Below are positions 45,806-56,332 of a stretch of DNA of 64,000 nucleotides, piece after piece. The position numbers were made by a program, and so were the translations under genes. Source of the DNA: Galeopsis tetrahit (lineage: Eukaryota > Streptophyta > Magnoliopsida > Lamiales > Lamiaceae); NCBI GenBank assembly GCA_963675135.1, contig OY776130.1:25970001-26034000 (forward strand). The letters are read 5' to 3'. The notes below the pieces were generated by a model that ran no database searches, was not told where the DNA came from, and saw only the letters and a list, made by a program, of their open reading frames with translations. Each line of letters begins with the position of its first letter. The first letter of the stretch is position 1.

Positions 45806-45903
45806 AGGAAGGAGAGACGTTCTTGTTGAAAAATAGAGGAAGGAAAGATGCAGAGGACAAAATAGCAAGCAAGCAGAGTTTCTTCTCCAGGGGGAAGTTC
45901 TAC

Positions 45904-46089
45904 ATGGAGAGCTTGTTATCAAAGGCTACTAGGTCAAAACATACCAGGAAGACCAAGTCCATGGCTCTCTCTTCACACTCCATTGAAGCCTCTTCCAATC
46001 TTCCTTCCCTTTCAAGAGAAGCGAAGAAATTCAACAAGGACACATCAGATGCTGCAACCCATCTGATGGTGAGGAACATCAGATGGTGA
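45904..46089 (+). CDS. Conserved 61-aa basic short ORF (plus copy)
   Basis: ATG 45904 to TGA 46089, same length as 35564-35749; MESLLSKATRSKHTRKTK..., ending RNIRW. Ser/Lys-rich, no domain recognised. The frame is open upstream to about 45823 without an ATG. Confidence 0.45.
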   Translation: MESLLSKATRSKHTRKTKSMALSSHSIEASSNLPSLSREAKKFNKDTSDAATHLMVRNIRW

Positions 46090-46726
46090 GGGCAATCTGA
46101 ATCAGTGGGATATCATCCATGCTGATAATCTACATATTTATTTGATGGTCCCACATGGCAAGAGGAAGAGCTGGAAGATCCATCAAACCAGGTTGGATCA
46201 TCACAGCAGAGCTGAAGGATCCATCAAACCAGATTGGATCATCAAACACAGAAGATTTACTCAGCAAACCTCAATCCTCTACTCAGCTGATCAGAAGACC
46301 TACTCAGCTGACCAGAAGACTTTCAAGAAAATCAGCAGACCTTTTGCAAAAATCAGAAGACCTCACTCTGCTGATCATATCACTTTACTTCAGAGCATAA
46401 TGACTATCTTTGATCATGTAATTCATTCTAGATTTATTCCTGAATGTAATTAAAGAAATTGGCCTATATAAGGACTGAAATTCACTTATAGAAAATGGCC
46501 TTGATGATCAATTCTTGCCACAAAATTAGTCACAACGGCTATATTTGGTAATGATGTCATTAATACTTGATTACCATATCGCCAGCAAATCAACAATTGC
46601 CACATGGCAAATCCAGCCGGCAAATTTAAAGAAAGGCCCGAAATCAAAGAAGAAAATCTTGGGTACTACTCCACATTAAAATCCAACCTAACCGTTGGAT
46701 CGATCACACCTCTAGAATTGCTGGAG
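46090..46726 (+). other. E3 spacer with GATCATC/CAGAAGAC repeats (plus copy)
   Basis: Upstream region of the long 3' ORF. It contains two copies of a 'ATCCATCAAACCAG.TTGGATCATCA' unit (about 46178-46252) and several CAGAAGACC motifs. Mirror of 34931-35563. Confidence 0.5.
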
Positions 46727-46734
46727 TATATATA
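46727..46734 (+). promoter_or_regulatory. Internal TATA box before long 3' ORF (plus copy)
   Basis: TATATATA in GGAGTATATATACAACCC, 115 bp upstream of the ATG at 46849, followed by a CT-rich leader. Same geometry as the minus copy. Confidence 0.55.
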
Positions 46735-46848
46735 TACAACCCTTAAACCTCTCCCAAACCCTTTCGCTCACATTACTCAATTGCTCTCAAACTCTCTCGT
46801 TCTGCAAATTTTCTTAAGCATTCAAAACCTAACACTCAAACACTCAGA

Positions 46849-49800
46849 ATGGCAATCATTGAGATTTACGACGAGAAGACCAAGAGCACCGGAACTCTAG
46901 ATGCAACAAAGTGGTCTAGGGAAGGGAAGATTTTCACAGAGAATGCTCTGTTTTTCAAGGGCAAACATACAACTGCGAACAAGGAGATCCTTCTTCGCTG
47001 CATCAATCTCAACCTTCGTGATTTTCTAGAAGCAGCACCAACGAACGTTTATGAACAAGACGTGCTGACTTTCTACTCAAATGCTGTGATGAAGGGATCT
47101 CATGTAGAAAGTGTCATGGGTGGACACAAAGTCAAGGTAACAAGAGAAATTCTTCAGGAATTGTTTGGCTTGTCAAAGGGGAAGATAAATATCTCCACCT
47201 ACATTATGGGAAAAGAAAAAGAGTATATGGAGATGTTCACTGATGGGAGAATCAAGGCTATTGATGCCTCTGGACTCAAGAAATCCCAACTTGAACCCAA
47301 GTTTCAAACCCTGATGGATATTGCAGGCAAGATGTTGCTAGGTAACACATTCAGTCATGATGCTGTTACTACTCTAAAAGTTAGAGTTATGGCTGCAATC
47401 TGGGATCAGATTGATGGAGATTGGCAAGGGCTATTCTTGGATAGAATTGCCCTTGAGGCCAAGAAGGTGACCTTGGACCTCCAATCAAGAGAATGGAAGG
47501 TGACATCAACAGTCAGCTTTGTCAACAAGCTGAGTATAAGATGGGACCTCATAAGACCTTTCACATATCCAAGTATTACTTGAGAAAGGAAGCTCTTGCT
47601 GAGGCAGCAAGGTTGAAAGAAGAGAAGAGGAAGTTGTTGGCTGAAGCATCTTCCAAAGATGTTGTTGAGGAGGCAGAAGAGTCTGCTCATGACTCTGCTG
47701 AAGAAAAAGAAGAGGAGCCATCCAAATAAGAGGCTCAAAAGAAGGCTGCTGAGGATGATGATGATGACAATCAGACCTTGGCACAAAAAAGAATCCTAAT
47801 CAGATCAGGGCTCATCTCCCCATCTGATTCAGATGCCACTCCCACTGCCTCTCCTTTGAAAAAGGCAGGTACTTCTAACCCTTCTCTCACTTTCACACCT
47901 TCCAAATTGTCAAAGGGTAAGAAGAGAAAGAAGAACAACTCTTCTTTCACCAAGAAAACCAAGAAATCCAGGCTCCCTACTCCCATGAGCATAGCCCCTA
48001 TTACATCCTTCAACCCTTCTGATGATTCCAACCCATCTGAACCTTCAAACACTGATACCCAAATCCCTGCTGATACTCACACAGCAGAGGAACAATCCCA
48101 GCCTCAAACATCATCTGAGCCACAATTGCCTAACCCTGCTGATGTACAAACAGCAGATGATCAACCTCAGAAACCCTCTTCACCCCCTGTTGATGATTAA
48201 ACTCAAACAGCAGATGCCCATGATCATCAAGTCCAACCATCTACTGATCATCATGTAGAAATAGAACCAGACCAGCAGACCCAAAACCCTGCTGATGCTC
48301 AACCCACTGAAGATCGATCCCAACTTCCTACCCAACAAGAAGATATCACTTCCCAAATCCCTGCTGATACTCACACAGCGGAGGAAAATATTCCATCCAC
48401 TCAGTCCCCTATCCTCACTGCCCCATCTGCTCCAGAAGACTTGGCACCAGCAGACCTGGATCAAGCTGGCCCCTCTCAACCTCAATACAGCATGGTGCAC
48501 TATCCTATGTGCACAAGAGAGAAGATAATGAGGATGAAGATCGCCCAGCTGCTTAAGTCTACTATTCCTGGCATTGTTGAGGAATCAGTTCAGTTCGAAC
48601 AAGTACTAAGAGTCTGTACTTGGATTGAACTCAAAAGAGATGATGTGGATGACCTTCTTGAGGTCATGGAGGGAATGGGAGGAAAGAAAAATTTCCTCGA
48701 CTGGGAAATGGAGCAAAAGGAAGTTGCTCAGGTTCAATCATTTGCTCAGCTGCTGCCAGGTCAAAGCAGCAATAGACTTGCACTTTGAGAAAGGCTTAGG
48801 CCTGCAGCTTGGAAGATATGTTGAGAAAGCTGCTAAGGAGCAGAAGACTCGTCTTCATGACCAGATTATTGACATTGAAGACAAGTTTGGTGAGGCACTT
48901 CATCATCAGATAGAGGAGTACTTGAGCACCATTCAGAAAAGAGCATGTGACACCTCCAACATGTTTGCTGACCTTTATACCAATGAGGTGCACCGCATGG
49001 AGACCACCTACAAGAAAAGAATTGAGGATGCTGAAGCAAGAGCCACTGAAGGTCAAGCTCTTCTTAAATCAACTGCAGAGGAGAATGAGAAACTGCAGAC
49101 TCAGCTGAAGGAGACAGCAGCCAAATTGGAAGCACTTACAACTAGATTTGAAGCTGCCTCCTCCTCCAATTCTCATGCTGAAGTTCTTGAGCACAGCATA
49201 TCACATCTGACCCAAGTTGGCAAAGTCAATGCCATGGCCCTAAAAGGGGGAAGATGCATTGATAGAAGCTCTTGGAAAGTCTACTGCACAGTAAGTTGTA
49301 ATGGTAGTATCTCAAGATGAGCTGAATGAAACCTTGGGTGGTTTAAAAAGCAAAATCAAGAGCAGGCAAGGCAAGGCAAAGGCAAAGAAATTGCTCAAGA
49401 AGACACCCAAGCTCCCACTCAAGCTCCTACCAAGAGTCTACAGATCACTGCTCCTGTAGAACAAGTTCCTGAGAAGAGAATGACAAGGAAAAGGAAGGCA
49501 GATGAGCAAGCTCAGTCAGCTCAGTCCAGCAAGAAGTCAACTCCAGCAGAGCCTACTGCAGAAGAGAAAGAGGCTCTAGAAGTGAAGAAAAGGAAGTTGC
49601 TTGAAGCTCAAGAGCTTAAGCAAAAGAAGCTGGATGATGCGAAGGCAGTCAAAGCCAAATTTGAAAGGAAAATGGCCAAACTCAGGAAAGCACTCAAGGA
49701 CAAAGCAAAAGAAGACAATGTCCTGGTGTTTGATAGCAATTATGTGGATTATTTAGCCCTTCAAGATGAGCTACCAAGACGGTATCCCCTGAAGAAGAAG

Positions 49801-50120
49801 TGGCAAATTCAACACCACATAGTAAGGAAATTTGGCCCTCTCCCTACTCATGAAGATGAATTCTTCCAGTTCAATCAGTTCATGACCTTTGAAGATCCAG
49901 TGTTCTGGAAGAAATTGTCAAGACAGTCAAAGAACTTGACAATTGCAGAATCCTAACACCTGAAGAACCCAAATGGGATGCACCCATTCTGGACTCAGGA
50001 AGAGCCAACATGATTGAAATCAAAAGGATTTTGTATAAGATCTATGAAGAGGAGAATGTTACAGACTTGCAACACATGGAAGATGTTCGAGCTCGTCTGT
50101 ACCTTGCCTACCGCATTTGA
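46849..50120 (+). pseudogene. E3 long 3' ORF (plus copy)
   Basis: Homologue of 31053-34810. ATG 46849; open to 47583, then frame changes (47493-47729, 47778-48200, 48441-48788, 48625-49320, 49480-49956) and a stop equivalent at 50118-50120. It has an in-frame-type TAA in the acidic part (47727) and a deletion of several hundred bp at about 48760 relative to the minus copy. It keeps a segment lost there (FADLYTNEVHRMETTYKKRI). Differences in indels confirm two lineages. Function unknown. Confidence 0.75.
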
Positions 50121-50330
50121 AGATCAGAAGACCTGGTGAAGAACACTTTAGAAGTTTAAAGAAACTATTACTTGTAATCTGTAAAAGTCTATATATATAT
50201 TCAAGTTCTAGTTCTTTTTGCTTACAAGACAAACTCTCATTGTCTTCATCAGATACTTCAGTTTAAGAATGTTATAAACTCTTATCTTATTTCATTAAGA
50301 GCATCTATCAGTATAGTTTTGGCTTCATCA

Positions 50331-50343
50331 AAATGGGGGAAAT
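50331..50343 (+). other. E3 polypurine tract (plus copy)
   Basis: AAATGGGGGAAAT immediately before the LTR at 50344. It shows that this LTR is the 3' LTR of the copy to its left, although a PBS and gag also follow it on the right. Confidence 0.8.
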
Positions 50344-51788
50344 TGTTGGGATATAAATTCACCCTAAGCCCCACTTGATGTTAGAATAGTTTTGATGGCC
50401 AAAACACTTCGAGTTTATAAATGTAATAGGATCAGCTGACTTGTATAGAACAGCTTAGACTAGTCTTGTGTGATCAACTGTATTGATATCAGTTGATCAG
50501 CACAGCCTTGGCTTACATGCCTATCCTCAAGATGAGAAGAGTAGAAGTCATGAAGACTAGAACATCCTTGAAGACCAGATAAGTAAGGTGCTTGTATACC
50601 TACTTATCTGATGGAGTCCAAGATTGAAAATAATCTAAGAGTGCATAAAAGATTTGCCAGATCAGAAGAGTGTTACTCGACTGATATCAGAAGACAGAAG
50701 ACCTCGTCCAGACGAGTAGTCAGAAGACCAGTAGAGCAGATCAGAAGACTATGTGCTCGCCTAGGACTCGGCTGATTCCAAAGTCATCTTGCAATTCAAA
50801 TGAAGACCTACCTTATTTAGAAGATTGATATGACCCCAAGATTGGAGCAATCAAGCAGCTGGAATTAAGGAATCAAGCCAACATGGAAAGATTGCCCCAA
50901 CGGCTAGTCAACTCCAACGGCTAGTTGCAGCAATCACCATTATAAATACAAGAGGATGAGAAATCACAAGCACAAAGTCACATCGAGAGAATTCAACAAG
51001 CTAAGCAAGCAATCAAGCAAAAAGCCATACTGTTTTAAGAATTCTCCAAGAGCCCAGAAAGCCTTAGAATATTTGTAGCTCTTAAGTGATTTCTATCCAA
51101 CCTATAAGAACCTGAAACCTGTTCATATTGTATATCCATTGTTTTAGGCATAGTGGTTAAGCAATTTATAAGCTTGAACCATTAGTTGGATACTCTTCAA
51201 AAACCCCAAACCCTCACCGAAAGGTTAAAGTTTTTGAACCCCTCAAAGTGCAAGTGCTTACAATCACTTGTGGAGACCGTAGCTGTTAGGACTGCTCAAA
51301 TCTCAAAGTCCTATCCTTGGGACTATAAAGGTCAAGACCCTTGTAATTTTTGGTAAATTTAAGGGATTAAACATCACGTTAGGACGTGAGAGTGGACGTA
51401 GGAACGTATATCCGAACCACTATAAACCTGGTGTTATTTACCTTTCTGCACTTTACATTTCTGTCTTTCCATATATTTTTATATAGTGCATTTAACTGTC
51501 TTCAAATCAAGGCCATAATCTTCAAACCAGCATCAGCTGAGGTTTTCATTAATCAAACAAGTTGACACTTTCAATAGAAACTAAAAGAACGAGTCTAAAC
51601 AAGGCCTACCATAATTCCGCATATAATCTCTTCAATCAGATCACTATAGTCATCTGGACCAGTAGACTTGTAGTCCAGTTGACATAGCAATCAGAAGAGG
51701 TTCCCAACTCTCTTGAAAAAGTTTTAAAGTCTATTCACCCCTCCCCTCTAGACTTTAATCCCATTCACTACTCGTTCAGGGACCAACA
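50344..51788 (+). repeat. E3 internal LTR, left palindrome arm, 1445 bp
   Basis: TGTTGGGATAT...GGGACCAACA, TATAAATA at 50941-50948. It serves both as 3' LTR (PPT to its left) and as 5' LTR (PBS and gag to its right), the arrangement of a tandem pair or one-LTR circle. It shares diagnostic variants with the right terminal LTR (54883-56327) that the left LTR lacks. Confidence 0.93.
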
Positions 51789-51790
51789 AG

Positions 51791-51802
51791 TGGTATCAGA
51801 GC
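51791..51802 (+). other. E3 PBS (plus arm)
   Basis: TGGTATCAGAGC two bases after the LTR end; initiator tRNA-Met complement. Confidence 0.95.
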
Positions 51803-51919
51803 AGTGGTTCTAACGGACTACTGTCTCTAGATTATCAGAAGACTTGAGGGAGTCTTTCTGTAGTCCTCTTGAACAGATCTATTCTTTTTGAAAAACTTGT
51901 TTTTCAAAACTCATACAGC

Positions 51920-53319
51920 ATGAGTGCTAATATGCGAAAGTTGCCTAAGTTTTCAGTTGAGGATTATGATTACTGGAAGATCAGGATGAGGAAGAATCTC
52001 ACATCAGTCCACTACAAGATGTGGTTAGTGATCACAGAAGGCCCAATCACCATTATGACAGTCAACACTGCAAATGGTGATCCAGAAGTTCCAGTTGGAG
52101 AACTTGTTCCCAAGCCCATGATGGACCTCACACCAGAAGAGATGAAGCAGTCAAATCTTGACAGCATTGCCCAAGATTACATCATGCAAACTCTTCCAAA
52201 TGAGTACATTGCAAAAGTAATCCACTATGAGTCAGCAAGAGACATGTGGGATGCATTGGCACTTCTCTGTGAAGGAACTGAGCTGATCAAGGAGAGCAAA
52301 TTGTCAACAGCAGTCAAGAAGTTTGAGCACCTCAAGATGCAGCCAGAAGAAACTATTGATCAGCTGGACAATAGATGTACAAAGATCATAAATGAGATTG
52401 AATCTCTAGGCAAGAAGTATACAAATAGATAGAAAAACTTGAAGATCTTGGACTCTTTACCCAAGAGATGGAAACTCAAGAAGACCATCATCAAAGATAC
52501 TCAAGATATCAAGAAGTGGTCTACTCAAACTCTATTTCAGAACCTAAAAGCTCATGAATATGACCTTGACAGAGAAGAAAACTCAGGAAGTGATGAGCCA
52601 ACTGCAACCCCATCTACCTCCAAGACTGTAACCTTCAAGGCAGCCAATACAAAAGCTGCAAGTACCTCATCTGGCAAGACCTCTCTGAAAACAGAAGACT
52701 ATGAAGGATCAGACATGAGTCTGAAAGAGCAAATGGCTCTTATGATCAAGAGATTCGAAAGGATGAACACTCTCAACAGCAAATATAGAAAATTCTACAA
52801 GAATTATAAAGACAGGAGAGCTAGTTCACCCTCCAGAGGTTCCAGAGAAAGAACACTAGAAAGACATCCTAGAAAGGATGTGGAGTCATCTGACAGCCGA
52901 GGATCTAGAAGAAGAGATGCCACTCCTCCAAGGAAAGGCAACTCAAATCAGAAATCTGGAACATGCTTCAATTGTCGTAAACTAGGACATTATGTCTATG
53001 AATGTCCAGAGCTGAATTTAGATGACAAAGAAGAAAGAAGGCCAAGAAGAGACAGAAGAAATTCAGATAAGCAAGCAATGGTGACTAAAGAATCTGAATA
53101 TCATAGTGATGAACTTCCTACATCACCAGACTATCAAATCTTCTCAGATGATTCAGATGATCTAGCTATGATGGCCATAGGTGAAAATGAGGTAAATTCC
53201 TATACTACAACTTTTCATTCACCTATTTTTCACAAACATATGAGATAAACTCATCTGAAGGCGAATCAGAAGACACCTATTATCAATATTTAAGAAATGT
53301 AAAAGGTGATTTGGATATT
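51920..53319 (+). pseudogene. gag: E3 gag N-part, left palindrome arm
   Basis: ATG 51920 (MSANMRKLPKFSVEDYDYW). Copia gag capsid domain, TAG at about 52430 after KKYTNR, then NLKILDSLPKRWK onward, CCHC knuckle CFNCRKLGHYVYEC and the acidic region. A 1-bp deletion in the T-run after SPIF (about 53225) shifts the frame. The sequence ends at the palindrome centre inside GDLDI. Both defects recur in the right arm. Confidence 0.9.
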
Positions 53320-53351
53320 CTCCTCTTCCACTTCTATAAAGCTCCGGTGGC

Positions 53352-54751
53352 AATATCCAGATCACCTTTTACATTTCTTAAATATTGATAATAGGTGTCT
53401 TCTGATTCGCCTTCAGATGAGTTTATCTCATATGTTTGTGAAAAATAGGTGAATGAAAAGTTGTAGTATAGGAATTTACCTCATTTTCACCTATGGCCAT
53501 CATAGCTAGATCATCTGAATCATCTGAGAAGATTTGATAGTCTGGTGATGTAGGAAGTTCATCACTATGATATTCAGATTCTTTAGTCACCATTGCTTGC
53601 TTATCTGAATTTCTTCTGTCTCTTCTTGGCCTTCTTTCTTCTTTGTCATCTAAATTCAGCTCTGGACATTCATAGACATAATGTCCTAGTTTACGACAAT
53701 TGAAGCATGTTCCAGATTTCTGATTTGAGTTGCCTTTCCTTGGAGTAGTGGCATCTCTTCTTCTAGATCCTCGGCTGTCAGATGACTCCACATCCTTTCT
53801 AGGATGTCTTTCTAGTGTTCTTTCTCTGGAACCTCTGGAGGGTGAACTAGCTCTCCTGTCTTTATAATTCTTGTAGAATTTTCTATATTTGCTGTTGAGA
53901 GTGTTCATCCTTTCGAATCTCTTGATCATAAGAGCCATTTGCTCTTTCAGACTCATGTCTGATCCTTCATAGTCTTCTGTTTTCAGAGAGGTCTTGCCAG
54001 ATGAGGTACTTGCAGCTTTTGTATTGGCTGCCTTGAAGGTTACAGTCTTGGAGGTAGATGGGGTTGCAGTTGGCTCATCACTTCCTGAGTTTTCTTCTCT
54101 GTCAAGGTCATATTCATGAGCTTTTAGGTTCTGAAATAGAGTTTGAGTAGACCACTTCTTGATATCTTGAGTATCTTTGATGATGGTCTTCTTGAGTTTC
54201 CATCTCTTGGGTAAAGAGTCCAAGATCTTCAAGTTTTTCTATCTATTTGTATACTTCTTGCCTAGAGATTCAATCTCATTTATGATCTTTGTACATCTAT
54301 TGTCCAGCTGATCAATAGTTTCTTCTGGCTGCATCTTGAGGTGCTCAAACTTCTTGACTGCTGTTGACAATTTGCTCTCCTTGATCAGCTCAGTTCCTTC
54401 ACAGAGAAGTGCCAATGCATCCCACATGTCTCTTGCTGACTCATAGTGGATTACTTTTGCAATGTACTCATTTGGAAGAGTTTGCATGATGTAATCTTGG
54501 GCAATGCTGTCAAGATTTGACTGCTTCATCTCTTCTGGTGTGAGGTCCATCATGGGCTTGGGAACAAGTTCTCCAACTGGAACTTCTGGATCACCATTTG
54601 CAGTGTTGACTGTCATAATGGTGATTGGGCCTTCTGTGATCACTAACCACATCTTGTAGTGGACTGATGTGAGATTCTTCCTCATCCTGATCTTCCAGTA
54701 ATCATAATCCTCAACTGAAAACTTAGGCAACTTTCGCATATTAGCACTCAT
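53352..54751 (-). pseudogene. gag: E3 gag N-part, right palindrome arm
   Basis: Mirror of the left-arm gag, ATG at 54749-54751; same TAG, same 1-bp deletion, same knuckle; one residue differs (Thr for Pro in DATTPRKG). The minus-strand gag continues into the spacer to GTGGAAGAGGAG (53320), beyond the left-arm end, and there the sequence turns back on itself. Lies directly downstream of the terminal 5' LTR. Confidence 0.9.
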
Positions 54752-54868
54752 GCTGTATGAGTTTTGAAAAACAAGTTTTTCAAAAAGAATAGATCTGTTC
54801 AAGAGGACTACAGAAAGACTCCCTCAAGTCTTCTGATAATCTAGAGACAGTAGTCCGTTAGAACCACT

Positions 54869-54880
54869 GCTCTGATACCA
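54869..54880 (-). other. E3 PBS (minus arm)
   Basis: Complement of GCTCTGATACCA, that is TGGTATCAGAGC on the minus strand, two bases inside the right LTR. Confidence 0.95.
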
Positions 54881-54882
54881 CT

Positions 54883-56327
54883 TGTTGGTCCCTGAACGAG
54901 TAGTGAATGGGATTAAAGTCTAGAGGGGAGGGGTGAATAGACTTTAAAACTTTTTCAAGAGAGTTGGGAACCTCTTCTGATTGCTATGTCAACTGGACTA
55001 CAAGTCTACTGGTCCAGATGACTATAGTGATCTGATTGAAGAGATTATATGCGGAATTATGGTAGGCCTTGTTTAGACTCGTTCTTTTAGTTTCTATTGA
55101 AAGTGTCAACTTGTTTGATTAATGAAAACCTCAGCTGATGCTGGTTTGAAGATTATGGCCTTGATTTGAAGACAGTTAAATGCACTATATAAAAATATAT
55201 GGAAAGACAGAAATGTAAAGTGCAGAAAGGTAAATAACACCAGGTTTATAGTGGTTCGGATATACGTTCCTACGTCCACTCTCACGTCCTAACGTGATGT
55301 TTAATCCCTTAAATTTACCAAAAATTACAAGGGTCTTGACCTTTATAGTCCCAAGGATAGGACTTTGAGATTTGAGCCGTCCTAACAGCTACGGTCTCCA
55401 CAAGTGATTGTAAGCACTTGCACTTTGAGGGGTTCAAAAACTTTAACCTTTCGGTGAGGGTTTGGGGTTTTTGAAGAGTATCCAACTAATGGTTCAAGCT
55501 TATAAATTGCTTAACCACTATGCCTAAAACAATGGATATACAATATGAACAGGTTTCAGGTTCTTATAGGTTGGATAGAAATCACTTAAGAGCTACAAAT
55601 ATTCTAAGGCTTTCTGGGCTCTTGGAGAATTCTTAAAACAGTATGGCTTTTTACTTGATTGCTTGCTTAGCTTGTTGAATTCTCTCGATGTGACTTTGTG
55701 CTTGTGATTTCTCATCCTCTTGTATTTATAATGGTGATTGCTGCAACTAGCCGTTGGAGTTGACTAGCCGTTGGGGCAATCTTTCCATGTTGGCTTGATT
55801 CCTTAATTCCAGCTGCTTGATTGCTCCAATCTTGGGGTCATATCAATCTTCTAAATAAGGTAGGTCTTCATTTGAATTGCAAGATGACTTTGGAATCAGC
55901 CGAGTCCTAGGCGAGCACATAGTCTTCTGATCTGCTCTACTGGTCTTCTGACTACTCGTCTGGACGAGGTCTTCTGTCTTCTGATATCAGTCGAGTAACA
56001 CTCTTCTGATCTGGCAAATCTTTTATGCACTCTTAGATTATTTTCAATCTTGGACTCCATCAGATAAGTAGGTATACAAGCACCTTACTTATCTGGTCTT
56101 CAAGGATGTTCTAGTCTTCATGACTTCTACTCTTCTCATCTTGAGGATAGGCATGTAAGCCAAGGCTGTGCTGATCAACTGATATCAATACAGTTGATCA
56201 CACAAGACTAGTCTAAGCTGTTCTATACAAGTCAGCTGATCCTATTACATTTATAAACTCGAAGTGTTTTGGCCATCAAAACTATTCTAACATCAAGTGG
56301 GGCTTAGGGTGAATTTATATCCCAACA
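54883..56327 (-). repeat. E3 right LTR (5' LTR), right palindrome arm, 1445 bp
   Basis: TG...CA termini, same length as the other two E3 LTRs, PBS on its inner side, target duplication ACCTG (56328-56332) on its outer side. TATAAATA on the minus strand at 55723-55730 drives transcription towards the palindrome centre. Confidence 0.93.
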
Positions 56328-56332
56328 ACCTG

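Larger units (their letters stand above)
29384..56327 (-). mobile_element. Composite rearranged Copia element E3, 26.9 kb
   Basis: Minus-strand LTRs (1445 bp each) at both ends and a perfect 5-bp target duplication, ACCTG. Read from the right: LTR, PBS, gag; then an inverted stretch 53319-42717 containing gag, PBS, LTR, PPT, 3' ORF, short ORFs, RNase H-RT and the integrase end; then, again in the outer orientation, gag middle (42716-41518), solo LTR, protease-integrase-RT-RNase H, short ORFs, 3' ORF, PPT, LTR. Two diverged copies are therefore spliced head-to-head inside one integration. Both copies have nonsense codons. Confidence 0.85.
50344..56327. repeat. 5,984-bp palindrome: two 2,976-bp arms, 32-bp spacer
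   Basis: The arms are 50344-53319 and 53352-56327. LTR ends, PBS, gag ATG and gag end are all exactly symmetric about 53335.5 (each pair sums to 106,671), so no net indel separates the arms. By eye I found only about five mismatches (for example one Pro/Thr change in gag). The spacer 53320-53351 is the unpaired tip of the right-arm gag. Confidence 0.95.

Noticed and set aside
46155..46400. 81-codon frame beside the short ORFs
   Set aside because: Produced by the repeated ATCCATCAAACCAG and CAGAAGAC motifs; not kept in the minus copy.
50344..56327. Palindrome as a simple sequencing fold-back artefact
   Set aside because: The flanks are not symmetric: the left arm joins a PPT and 3' ORF while the right arm ends at a target duplication matched 27 kb away, and the arms differ at a few bases. 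An artefact is not excluded without reads, but it does not explain all of this.
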